In this document: one piece after another, positions 1 through 5,996 of the stretch | How positions within the stretch are numbered: the stretch's first letter is position 1 | How the letters are laid out: every line of letters begins with the position of its first letter | Assembly (NCBI GenBank): GCA_003153955.1 | Contig: PMCB01000132.1 | Location: 69,932 to 78,035 of the forward strand | DNA length: 8,104 nt | Reading direction: 5' to 3' | Origin: Dehalococcoidia bacterium | GTDB lineage: Bacteria; Chloroflexota; Dehalococcoidia; Dehalococcoidales; Fen-1064 | Program-made: the position numbers and the translations under genes | Notes under the pieces: model-generated | Told to the model about the DNA's origin: nothing | Database searches by the model: none | The model's input: the letters and a program-made list of their open reading frames with translations, nothing else

Positions 1-539
1 TGTTCCAGCGTGTGCAAATCCAGCATGTAGGCGATGACCGCCCGCTGTAGACGGGCGCCCAGCCCGCGCAGGATATAAAACCGCGTGCCGGATAATTTCA
101 CGCCGCGCTCAAAGTCGATTATACCAAGCGATTCGCCCAATTCCCAGTGCGGTTTGGCGGGGAAAGCCAGTTTTCTCGGTTCGCCCCAGGTGCGCACGAT
201 GACGTTTTCGCTCGAGTCCTTGCCCACGGGCACCTGAGCACTCGGGATGTTCGGCATCTGGAGGAGCAGGTCATGGAGCTTGACGTCCAGATTATTAACA
301 ATTTCTTCCAGGTTATGGATTTTGGTGCGTAAAGCGCGGCCTTCCTCGGCGGCATCCGCCTGTCTTTCTTTGGAGGCCTGCTTGCGGTTGCGCCGCAAAT
401 CCTCGAGTTCGGTCATTTTCTGCCGGCGCTCGGTATCCAATTGCAGGATTTCATCCAGGGGGGATGATTTTTCCTGACGGTTGGCCATCGCCTGCCGGAC
501 GATTTCCGGGTTTTCACGAATAAATTTTAAATCTAACAT
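1..539 (-). CDS. serS: Seryl-tRNA synthetase, N-terminal part (3' end outside window)
   Basis: Seryl-tRNA synthetase charges tRNA-Ser with serine in the cytoplasm. About 179 residues are visible, against roughly 420-430 for the family, because the gene runs off the left edge. The protein starts MLDLKFIRENPEIVRQAM, a hallmark SerRS N-terminus. Residues from about 25 to 100 are charged and heptad-like, rich in Glu, Arg, Lys and Leu, as expected for the antiparallel coiled-coil arm that binds the long variable arm of tRNA-Ser. The visible end (GTRFYILRGLGARLQRA) is the class II motif 1 region, where the catalytic domain begins. The ATG at 539 is preceded by a GGAGGTG Shine-Dalgarno sequence at 545-551. 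The gene lies downstream of lysS on the same strand with a 252-bp gap, so co-transcription is possible but not shown. The catalytic motifs 2 and 3 cannot be checked here. Confidence 0.96.
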   Translation of the reverse strand, partial: MLDLKFIRENPEIVRQAMANRQEKSSPLDEILQLDTERRQKMTELEDLRRNRKQASKERQADAAEEGRALRTKIHNLEEIVNNLDVKLHDLLLQMPNIPSAQVPVGKDSSENVIVRTWGEPRKLAFPAKPHWELGESLGIIDFERGVKLSGTRFYILRGLGARLQRAVIAYMLDLHTLE

Positions 540-543
540 GATA

Positions 544-556
544 ACACCTCCGGTGT
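544..556 (-). promoter_or_regulatory. serS ribosome binding site inside a small hairpin
   Basis: On the minus strand the sequence ACACC-GGA-GGTGT forms a 5-bp stem with a 3-base loop. It contains the GGAGG Shine-Dalgarno core four to five bases before the serS ATG. The site fixes the start codon at 539. Whether the hairpin lowers translation is inference; the stem is short and may be coincidental. Confidence 0.5.
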
Positions 557-560
557 AAAT

Positions 561-626
561 TCTAAATTCGAATATCGAAATCCTGAATTCGGCATTCGGC
601 TGTCAGTGTTCAGCTATCAGCTATTA
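561..626. repeat. AT-rich degenerate ATTCG-type repeat stretch
   Basis: The start of the serS-lysS gap contains near-copies of one short unit: AAATTCG, AATATCG, GAATTCG and GCATTCG (about 564-597). A second short-unit stretch follows, with TGTCAGTGTTCAGCTATCAGCTATT from 601 showing CAGTGTTCAGC and CTATCAGC motifs. No open reading frame crosses it. It looks like degenerate intergenic repeat DNA; copy number elsewhere in the genome cannot be judged from this window. Confidence 0.4.
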
Positions 627-649
627 TTGTAATTATTTATTACTATTGG

Positions 650-669
650 ATTCCAGCTTTCGCTGGAAT
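650..669. repeat. Perfect 8-bp palindrome, REP-like (ATTCCAGC-TTTC-GCTGGAAT)
   Basis: Arms at 650-657 and 662-669 pair perfectly around a four-base loop, which reads GAAA (a stable GNRA-type tetraloop) on the minus strand. Neither strand has a T-run after the stem, so it is not an intrinsic terminator. The form matches the short extragenic palindromes that are repeated many times in some bacterial genomes. That it is dispersed is inference. Confidence 0.55.
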
Positions 670-689
670 GGATATTCCCCTTTTTGTTC

Positions 690-720
690 ACCCTGAGTCT
701 GCCTCAGGCGGACGAAGGGT
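690..720. repeat. Long imperfect hairpin, dispersed-repeat-like
   Basis: The outer arms ACCCT (690-694) and AGGGT (716-720) and the inner arms GTCTGCC (697-703) and GGCGGAC (707-713, one G-T wobble) enclose a TCA loop. Only GA bases are unpaired between the two stems. The CACCCTGAG...GAAGGGT pattern is familiar from repeats spread through intergenic DNA of several anaerobic bacterial lineages. No T-run follows on either strand, which argues against a simple terminator for lysS. Confidence 0.5.
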
Positions 721-745
721 CTCCATGCCTAATGAATAGTGCAGG

Positions 746-778
746 AGATTCTTCAAGTACTTCGTAACCTCAGAATGA
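746..778. repeat. GAGATTCTTC...CTCAGAATGA inverted-repeat-like unit
   Basis: ATTCT (748-752) and AGAAT (772-776) form the ends of a unit just after the lysS stop codon. The unit resembles a widespread intergenic repeat family of the form GATTCTTC-n-CTCAGAATGA. Together with the two hairpins at 650-669 and 690-720 it fills the serS-lysS gap. No transposase or target-site duplication is evident. Assignment to a repeat family is from memory. Confidence 0.45.
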
Positions 779-791
779 AGAATAGCACTTG

Positions 792-2279
792 TTATTGTTC
801 TTCTGCTTTCCCTTTCAACGTCGGGAAGAGTATTACTTCCCGGATTGACTGGTTATTGGTGAGAATCATGATTAACCGGTCGATGCCGACGCCGAGTCCG
901 CCGGTGGGCGGCATACCGTGTTCCATCGCCAGCAGGAAATCCTCGTCGACAGTACTCTCTTCTCCCTCTGTTTGTTTGTCTTTTGCCTGCTGGACAAAAC
1001 GCTCCCGTTGGTCCAGCGGGTCATTTAATTCAGTGAAGGCATTGGCAATTTCCATCCCGCCGGCGAAAGCCTCAAAACGCTCGACCACTCTTTCCTGGCC
1101 GGGTTTCTTTTTGGCCAGCGGCGATAATGACAGCGGATAATCGATCAGGAAAGTCGGCTGGATGAGTTTCGGTTCGACAAACGTCGAAAGTAAATCATCC
1201 ACCAGGTGCGCCCAGTTACTCGCCTGGTCGGCGTTGATGCCTTTTTCCCTCATTTTGGCACGCAGCATATCCGCGGTGGGATACTGCACAAAATCGATGC
1301 CGCTGTATTGCGTAATTGCATCTCTGAAAGACAACCGCTGCCAGGGTGCTTTTAAATCAATGGTTGTTTCGCCGTGCGGCACCACTGTTGTTCCCATGAT
1401 TTCCATGGCGACGGATGAAACCATCTGCTCCAGCATTTCCATCACGGAATTGTAATCGGCATAGGCCTCATAGCTTTCCATAGAGGTGAATTCCGGGTTA
1501 TGTTTGAAAGATATCCCTTCGTTGCGGAAAATACGGCCCACCTCGTAGACTTTATCAAACCCGCCGATAATCAGTCTTTTTAAATGTAATTCGGTTTCGA
1601 TACGAAGAAAAAGGTCGCGGTCGAGAGTGTTATGGTGAGTCTTGAACGGTTTCGCGGCTGCGCCGCCGCCTTCCTGATGTAAAATGGGGGTTTCCACTTC
1701 CAGAAAACCACGCCCGTCCATGTATCTGCGGATAGCGCTGACAATCTGGCTGCGCTGGCGGAAAGTTTTCCGAACATTTTCGTTGGAAATAAGGTCGAGA
1801 TAACGCTGACGGTAACGTATTTCCACATCGCTCAGGCCGTGCCATTTTTCCGGCAGCGGCTGCAGCGATTTAGACAGCATCGTTAATATTTTTGTCCGGA
1901 TTGTAGGCTCACTGCTTTTAGTGCGAAAAACAACACCCTTCGCGCCTACAATATCCCCGATATCGATTTCTTTGAGTAAAGCGTTGCTTTGTTCGTCCAA
2001 TTGGTTCTTACCCAGAAACAGCTGGATTTTGCCGGAACCGTCCTGTACATCCAGAAAAGAGATTTTACCCATGGAACGGTTGGCCATGACGCGGCCGGCC
2101 ACAGTGACTTCTTCGGTTTCAATCTTGCCTGACTGTTCTGCTTGTGCCAGTAATTCCACCGCCTGCTGGGCATTGTGCGTTCGATTGAAACGGGGTGGAT
2201 AGGGGTCAATCCCCATGGCGCGGATATTGGCCAGTTTTTGCAGTCTTTGTTCCGGGATACGTTCCATTCCTGTCGGCAT
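792..2279 (-). CDS. lysS: Lysyl-tRNA synthetase, class II
   Basis: This cytoplasmic enzyme charges tRNA-Lys with lysine. From the chosen start it has 495 residues, the usual length for bacterial class II LysRS. An N-terminal OB-fold anticodon-binding domain is visible at about residues 59-89 (VTVAGRVMANRSMGKISFLD). Class II motif 1 lies around 191-200 (GFLEVETPIL), followed by GGGAAAKPF. Motif 2 is at about 247-270 (VGRIFRNEGISFKHNPEFT), with the ATP-binding Arg. Motif 3 is at about 460-473 (GGLGVGIDRLIMIL). All three are intact. The frame also opens five codons earlier at a TTG (2294), but the ATG at 2279 has a GAGAGAG purine stretch just upstream and is preferred. The gene precedes serS on the same strand and diverges from the hydratase gene. 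There is no T-box leader, so regulation by uncharged tRNA is not indicated. Confidence 0.97.
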   Translation of the reverse strand: MPTGMERIPEQRLQKLANIRAMGIDPYPPRFNRTHNAQQAVELLAQAEQSGKIETEEVTVAGRVMANRSMGKISFLDVQDGSGKIQLFLGKNQLDEQSNALLKEIDIGDIVGAKGVVFRTKSSEPTIRTKILTMLSKSLQPLPEKWHGLSDVEIRYRQRYLDLISNENVRKTFRQRSQIVSAIRRYMDGRGFLEVETPILHQEGGGAAAKPFKTHHNTLDRDLFLRIETELHLKRLIIGGFDKVYEVGRIFRNEGISFKHNPEFTSMESYEAYADYNSVMEMLEQMVSSVAMEIMGTTVVPHGETTIDLKAPWQRLSFRDAITQYSGIDFVQYPTADMLRAKMREKGINADQASNWAHLVDDLLSTFVEPKLIQPTFLIDYPLSLSPLAKKKPGQERVVERFEAFAGGMEIANAFTELNDPLDQRERFVQQAKDKQTEGEESTVDEDFLLAMEHGMPPTGGLGVGIDRLIMILTNNQSIREVILFPTLKGKAEEQ

Positions 2280-2308
2280 TTCAGTCTCTCTCAAATTTAT
2301 TTGATAGC

Positions 2309-2339
2309 ATTATATTAACATAAAGCGCAGAAATCCTAA
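2309..2339 (-). promoter_or_regulatory. Candidate lysS promoter
   Basis: On the minus strand a perfect TATAAT -10 hexamer lies at 2309-2314, about 30 bases before the lysS ATG. The best -35 candidate is TTAGGA at 2334-2339, which matches only three of six consensus bases at a long 19-bp spacing. A start site near 2302 would give a leader of a little over 20 bases. The -10 element is good and the -35 is weak. Confidence 0.45.
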
Positions 2340-2349
2340 ATAAGCGAAC

Positions 2350-2365
2350 TCAGTAAAAATACTGA
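2350..2365. promoter_or_regulatory. Palindrome abutting the hydratase promoter (possible operator)
   Basis: TCAGTA (2350-2355) and TACTGA (2360-2365) are perfect inverted copies separated by AAAA. The site ends one base before the TTGACA -35 element of the plus-strand promoter and lies between the two divergent promoters. That position would suit a regulator binding site. The palindrome is short and no regulator gene is present in the window. Confidence 0.3.
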
Positions 2366-2395
2366 TTGACATAAGGGGGCACTAAGGAGTAACAT
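2366..2395 (+). promoter_or_regulatory. Candidate sigma-70-type promoter of the CoA hydratase gene
   Basis: A perfect TTGACA -35 box at 2366-2371 is followed after 18 bp by TAACAT at 2390-2395, four of six matches to TATAAT. A transcript starting near 2402 would have a 45-base leader. That leader ends in an AAGGAGG ribosome binding site at 2436-2442, four bases before the ATG at 2447. Confidence 0.5.
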
Positions 2396-2446
2396 TTCAC
2401 CAGCGCGATAATTTATTCGTCTTAAGTGATATTTTAAGGAGGCAAT

Positions 2447-3217
2447 ATGGAATTCAAGAATATTATACTGGAGAAAAAAGAAGGCATTACCGTACTTACT
2501 TTAAACCGTCCCCCGGTAAATGTGGTTAACTATGAAGCGATTATGGAGATTAATTTTGCCTTGAGGGAATTAAAAAACGATGAAGCAACCGGGGTTTTGC
2601 TGCTCCGGGGCGCCGGCAATAAAGCTTTTTGTGCCGGCGTCGAAATAAAAGACCATATCGGCGATAAAATGCCGATGATGATGCGGGAATTCGGGCAAAT
2701 ATTCAGTCTGTTGAAAAACCTGGGCAAACCAAGCATTGCGGTAGTGAATGGCGCAGCGCTCGGCGGAGGGTGCGAACTGGTCGCCGGCTGCGATATGGCA
2801 ATCGCCTCGGAGAAAGCCAAATTCGGTCAGCCCGAAATTGTGCTGGGCGGTTTAGCCCCGGCCGCAGCTGCGCTTTTTCCCGGCATGATCGGTGAGAAAA
2901 AAGCATTTGAAATGATACTGCTGGGAGAAAGCATTAGCGCCGTTGAAGCCGAGCGCATCGGTTTAATCAATAAAGTCGTGCCCGAAGCAGAATTGGATAA
3001 AGCCGCTGAAGAATTAGCGCGTAAATTCCTGGATAAAAGCGGTTTGAGCGTGAAACTTGTAAGAGAAATTTTTTATCAATGCGCCGATATCGCAACATTC
3101 GAAAACGCAATACATCAGGCCACCGAATTGGGAATTCAAACCTGGGAGACCGCGGACGGACAGGAAGGTTTGAAAGCCTTCCTGGAGAAGAGAAAACCCG
3201 TCTGGAAAAACAAATAA
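2447..3217 (+). CDS. Enoyl-CoA hydratase/isomerase family protein, resembling cyclohexa-1,5-diene-1-carbonyl-CoA hydratase
   Basis: This 256-residue protein is a single crotonase domain of normal length, soluble and without a signal peptide. The oxyanion-hole segments are visible at FCAGVEIKDH (61-70) and ALGGGCEL (104-111). Both crotonase acid/base glutamates are present, E110 in GGGCEL and E130 in FGQPEI. After FGQPEI it reads VLGGLAPAAA instead of the GAGGTQR of ordinary enoyl-CoA hydratases. It also has a His after the oxyanion loop (KDH, H70) and ends GLKAFLEKRKPVWKNK. These three traits match, from memory, the dienoyl-CoA hydratase (Dch/BamR) of anaerobic benzoate breakdown, which hydrates the product of benzoyl-CoA reductase. 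The crotonase fold is certain; the substrate is inference, because no other aromatic-pathway gene is in view. The gene is monocistronic, with its own promoter and a strong hairpin after the stop. Other short-chain or cyclic enoyl-CoA substrates remain possible. Confidence 0.9.
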   Translation: MEFKNIILEKKEGITVLTLNRPPVNVVNYEAIMEINFALRELKNDEATGVLLLRGAGNKAFCAGVEIKDHIGDKMPMMMREFGQIFSLLKNLGKPSIAVVNGAALGGGCELVAGCDMAIASEKAKFGQPEIVLGGLAPAAAALFPGMIGEKKAFEMILLGESISAVEAERIGLINKVVPEAELDKAAEELARKFLDKSGLSVKLVREIFYQCADIATFENAIHQATELGIQTWETADGQEGLKAFLEKRKPVWKNK

Positions 3218-3250
3218 AGCAATTGGTGGATATATATCGGGAGAATCAGT

Positions 3251-3280
3251 AATTGAGCGGGAATATATCCCGCTCAATTT
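3251..3280 (+). terminator. Hairpin terminator after the CoA hydratase gene
   Basis: AATTGAGCGGGA (3251-3262) and TCCCGCTCAATT (3268-3279) are perfect 12-bp arms around a five-base ATATA loop, 33 bp after the hydratase stop codon. The A/T ends of the stem give AAUU bases followed by UAUUUAAU, a modest U-rich tail for plus-strand transcription. The stem is symmetrical and could also act on minus-strand read-through. Confidence 0.7.
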
Positions 3281-3298
3281 ATTTAATCATGATTGGAT

Positions 3299-3351
3299 AA
3301 AAAAAGCTGTGCCGTTATGCTCTGAAATACAGCGAGCGATATAACGGCACA
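3299..3351 (-). terminator. Strong intrinsic terminator for the minus-strand zinc-finger gene
   Basis: Arms TGTGCCGTTAT (3308-3318) and ATAACGGCACA (3341-3351) pair perfectly over 11 bp. The enclosed bases extend the stem through GCT/AGC and CTG/CAG. On the minus strand the stem is followed by GC and seven T residues (complement of 3299-3305), the classic rho-independent layout. It lies 30 bp after the stop codon of the gene at 3381-3599. Confidence 0.8.
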
Positions 3352-3380
3352 ACCATGAGCACGGATTAATCAGTTTGTTG

Positions 3381-3599
3381 CTATTTTACTTTGGTTTCGC
3401 GTTCCAGCACCTCGGAGATTGCCCGATAGCCTTCACCGCCGAAAGAACTGAGCTGCATGGTGAGCAGTTCAGAGTATTTAAAGCCTTTGGAAGCGATCCA
3501 GTCGCGATGTTCTTTATCGCCGCGCCCGATCATATGGCGGGCAAGGTCCAGAGGCGTGTTGGAAACCTTAATACAGACCGGACATTTATAACTACTCAT
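3381..3599 (-). CDS. Small C2H2-type zinc-finger-like protein, function unknown
   Basis: This 72-residue protein begins MSSYKCPVC. It has CPVC (C6, C9), then H22 in DLARHM and H31 in DKEHRDW. The pattern C-x2-C-x12-H-x8-H is that of a single zinc-finger-like metal site. The second half is a short helical segment (EGYRAISEVLERETKVK) without Cys. No signal peptide or membrane segment is seen. The ATG at 3599 is chosen because AGGAGG sits seven bases upstream; an in-frame TTG two codons earlier would leave only one base of spacing. A terminator hairpin lies upstream (after the hydroxylase operon) and another downstream, so it is probably its own short transcript. A DNA- or RNA-binding role or a metal-dependent partner protein is possible. 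I do not recognise a named family. The clean metal motif, good ribosome binding site and terminator support a real gene. Confidence 0.8.
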   Translation of the reverse strand: MSSYKCPVCIKVSNTPLDLARHMIGRGDKEHRDWIASKGFKYSELLTMQLSSFGGEGYRAISEVLERETKVK

Positions 3600-3607
3600 T
3601 GACAAAC

Positions 3608-3614
3608 CTCCTGG
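3608..3614 (-). promoter_or_regulatory. Ribosome binding site deciding the start of the zinc-finger-like gene
   Basis: Minus-strand AGGAGGT lies at 3608-3614, six to seven bases before the ATG at 3599. This is ideal spacing and rules against the in-frame TTG at 3605. A TATAAA-like stretch about 25 bases further upstream (near 3637-3643) could be a -10 element, but no convincing -35 goes with it. Confidence 0.6.
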
Positions 3615-3669
3615 AAAACAATTTTGTGTTTTATTCTTTTATACCCGGTAAATGGGAAATAAAGGCATA

Positions 3670-3697
3670 AAACAGAGGGGCTTATGCCCCTCTGTTT
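3670..3697 (-). terminator. Intrinsic terminator closing the molybdenum hydroxylase operon
   Basis: AAACAGAGGGGC (3670-3681) and GCCCCTCTGTTT (3686-3697) form a perfect 12-bp GC-rich stem with a TTAT loop, 13 bp after the large-subunit stop codon. On the minus strand the stem ends in TTTT and continues into U-rich sequence (TTTTATGCCTTTATTT). It separates the operon from the small zinc-finger-like gene. Confidence 0.75.
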
Positions 3698-3710
3698 CAA
3701 AACCATAGAA

Positions 3711-5996
3711 CTACTTCGCCTTTTTCTCTTTGGCTTTCTTCTCCTGCATCGCCATAAAGATCTTTTCCGGAGTGATCGGTAGGCTGGTGATGGTCACGCC
3801 AACTGCGTTGCGCACGGCATTGGCAATGGCGCCGGCGGTCGGGTTGGTTAAACCTTCACCGGCTTCTTTGGCGCCGAAAGGCCCTTCCGGTTCGTACGTG
3901 TCAACTTCAATAATTTCTGTTTTCGGCATATCCAGCGAGCGGATAACCTTGTAGTCAGCCAGAGAGGGGTTGAGAATTTTACCCTGGTCCATCGGCTGGT
4001 CTTCGCACAGGGCGTAGCCGCCGGCCATCATGATAGCACCTTCAAGCTGCCCGGTGATACCGATAGGATTGATGACGGTGCCGCTTTCGTGGGCGGTAAC
4101 GACATTAATCAGTTTCATCTTACCGGTTTCGGGGTCAACATCAACTTCAACAGCCTGAACGCCGAAGCTGTAGGCCGGGGAAATCATGCCTTTGCGGTGC
4201 GGGGTATAATGCCCGCGGCCGATAATGGTTTCGCCGTCGCGTCCACGGATGGCTTCGCGAACGATATCGTAGTACGAAACTTTGCGTTCCGGTCTGTCAG
4301 CCAGATAAATCCAGCCGTCGCGGATATCCAGGTCATGAACAATGTTGACGCCCATCTTGGCGGCCGCGAATTCGATAATCTGGCGTTTGGCATCAGCCGC
4401 GGCCATCTTACAGGCGTTGCCGTTCATCAGGGTCTCACGGCTGCCCCAGGCGCCGAGGTCGGCGGGACAAATTGCGGTATCAGCCGCGTGGATACGGATA
4501 TCGGAAAGTTTCACCCCGAGTTCTTCGGCGGTAATCATGCTGAGAGTTGTATCCGAACCCTGGCCGATGTCGCAGGCGCCGGTGAATAGGTCGACTTTAC
4601 CGTCGATACTTAATTTCACGATGGCAGAGGAGAAAGCATAGGGGGTATCGAACCAGTTGAAGATACCACCGGACATGAACCCGTAAGCGGCGACGCCGAT
4701 GCCGCGGTTGGCGGGTAATTTACCGCGTCCTTTAATATAATTATCAATCTTATCCAGGCACTGGTGTAAACCGCAGCTCTGAATAAAAGCCTGGCCGGGT
4801 ACTTCGTAATTCGGCACCATGCCGTTTATGCGGCGGATTTCGATGGGGTCGATGCCTAAATCTTTGGCAATTAAATCTATTTGCTGTTCACCGACAAATA
4901 CGGCCTGGGGTGCGCCGAAACCGCGCATTGCGGAGGTCGGTTCGGTGTTGGTATAGGCGCGGTAGCCGTCATAGCGGTAGTTGGGGTATTTGTAGGGGAA
5001 TGACGAGAAAAAGCCCGTCAGGTAGAGCGCTGTCGCGCCCATGCCGGTATACGCTCCGCCGTCAGTGATACCGCGGATTTCTTTGGCGAGGATGGTGCCG
5101 TCTTTCTTGGCGCCGATGCGGGAGGTATAAACGATCGGGGTGCGCCGTTTGGTGGCCGTGAATTCTTCTTCACGGGTCAGGACGATGCGCACGGGACGGC
5201 ATATTTTCTTGGAAAGTAAAGCCGCGCAGAACTGAGCGGAATCAAGTTCGAATTTACCGCCGAAACCGCCGCCGACCGGGGGTTTAATCACGCGGATATC
5301 GCCTTCTCTCATGCCCAGCATGCCGGCCAGCAGCACCTGAGTATAATAAGAAGCCTGGGTGGATGCCCAGACGGTCAGTTTGCCGTCATAGGAGTAACTG
5401 GCTGCGGCGCAGTGTGTTTCCATACACATATGGGCCTGAGAAGAGCAGACGAAGTGGTCCTCGCGGATGACATCGCATTCTTTGAATGCTTCGTCAACAT
5501 CGCCCCACTCAATGTGGCGGGTGACGTTGATGTTCAGTTCGACGCCGTCATGAACCTGAGGAGCGTCTTCTTTGATCGCCTCCAGCTGAGAATATACCGC
5601 GGGCAGCGGTTCGTATTCCACCTCAATCAGGTTTAATGCCTCTTCGGCCGTATATTCATCAATCGCGGCGACAGCAGCTACCGGGTCGCCGATATAGCGG
5701 ACTTTAGTGCTGCAGAGAATTTCTTCATCGCACAGCTCGGGGAAACGGCGCCAGATACCCTGTTTCTTATGGATGGTATCTTTGGCGGTAACGACTGCGT
5801 AAACGCCTTCCATCTTTTCAGCTTTGCTGGTATCGATGCTGACGATTTTGGCACTGGTGTAAGGGCTGCGCAGGATTTTACCATAAAGCATATTGGGCAA
5901 GACGATATCAAAAGTGTACTTGGCAGTACCGGTTACTTTTTCGGTACCGTCTACGCGATGTACATTTTTACCGATTACTGAGTATTTCTCGCTCAT
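3711..5996 (-). CDS. Molybdenum hydroxylase large subunit (xanthine dehydrogenase/CoxL family), substrate unknown
   Basis: This 761-residue catalytic subunit binds the Mo-pterin cofactor and hydroxylates or reduces a substrate at Mo. The N-terminal a/b hammerhead domain covers about residues 1-130 (GTAKYTFDIVLPNMLYGKILRS). The molybdopterin domains follow, with VGGGFGGK (241-248), TSAMRGFGAPQ (354-364), DIGQGSDT (476-483), GSRET (518-522) and GPFGAKEAGEG (705-715). E711 in the last motif is the conserved catalytic Glu. The substrate loop reads TSAMRGFG, not the Cys-bearing AYXCSFR of form I CO dehydrogenase, so a CO dehydrogenase name is not supported. The region resembles the broad clade often annotated as xanthine dehydrogenase or 4-hydroxybenzoyl-CoA reductase alpha subunit. 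The length fits that clade and there is no signal peptide. The start ATG overlaps the small-subunit stop by 4 bp (ATGA), with AAGGAGA just upstream, indicating translational coupling. The C-terminus ends in an odd Lys/Ala/Glu tail. Confidence 0.93.
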   Translation of the reverse strand: MSEKYSVIGKNVHRVDGTEKVTGTAKYTFDIVLPNMLYGKILRSPYTSAKIVSIDTSKAEKMEGVYAVVTAKDTIHKKQGIWRRFPELCDEEILCSTKVRYIGDPVAAVAAIDEYTAEEALNLIEVEYEPLPAVYSQLEAIKEDAPQVHDGVELNINVTRHIEWGDVDEAFKECDVIREDHFVCSSQAHMCMETHCAAASYSYDGKLTVWASTQASYYTQVLLAGMLGMREGDIRVIKPPVGGGFGGKFELDSAQFCAALLSKKICRPVRIVLTREEEFTATKRRTPIVYTSRIGAKKDGTILAKEIRGITDGGAYTGMGATALYLTGFFSSFPYKYPNYRYDGYRAYTNTEPTSAMRGFGAPQAVFVGEQQIDLIAKDLGIDPIEIRRINGMVPNYEVPGQAFIQSCGLHQCLDKIDNYIKGRGKLPANRGIGVAAYGFMSGGIFNWFDTPYAFSSAIVKLSIDGKVDLFTGACDIGQGSDTTLSMITAEELGVKLSDIRIHAADTAICPADLGAWGSRETLMNGNACKMAAADAKRQIIEFAAAKMGVNIVHDLDIRDGWIYLADRPERKVSYYDIVREAIRGRDGETIIGRGHYTPHRKGMISPAYSFGVQAVEVDVDPETGKMKLINVVTAHESGTVINPIGITGQLEGAIMMAGGYALCEDQPMDQGKILNPSLADYKVIRSLDMPKTEIIEVDTYEPEGPFGAKEAGEGLTNPTAGAIANAVRNAVGVTITSLPITPEKIFMAMQEKKAKEKKAK

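Noticed and set aside
570..780. Insertion sequence or CRISPR array
   Set aside because: There is no transposase, no evenly spaced direct repeats and no target duplication; the units are distinct short palindromes.
540..791. T-box or other tRNA-sensing leader before serS
   Set aside because: No T-box consensus sequence and no terminator/antiterminator pair; the hairpins lack T-runs and look like intergenic repeats.
739..1140. Plus-strand open frame of 133 residues
   Set aside because: It is antisense to the conserved C-terminus of lysS, and its composition looks like reverse reading of that gene.
2280..2294. TTG at 2294 as the lysS start
   Set aside because: The ATG at 2279 has purine-rich GAGAGAG at suitable spacing and gives the normal family N-terminus; the TTG would have no good ribosome binding site.
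4089..4589. Plus-strand open frame of 166 residues
   Set aside because: It lies wholly antisense to the intact molybdenum hydroxylase large subunit, has no ribosome binding site I can see and no recognisable domain.
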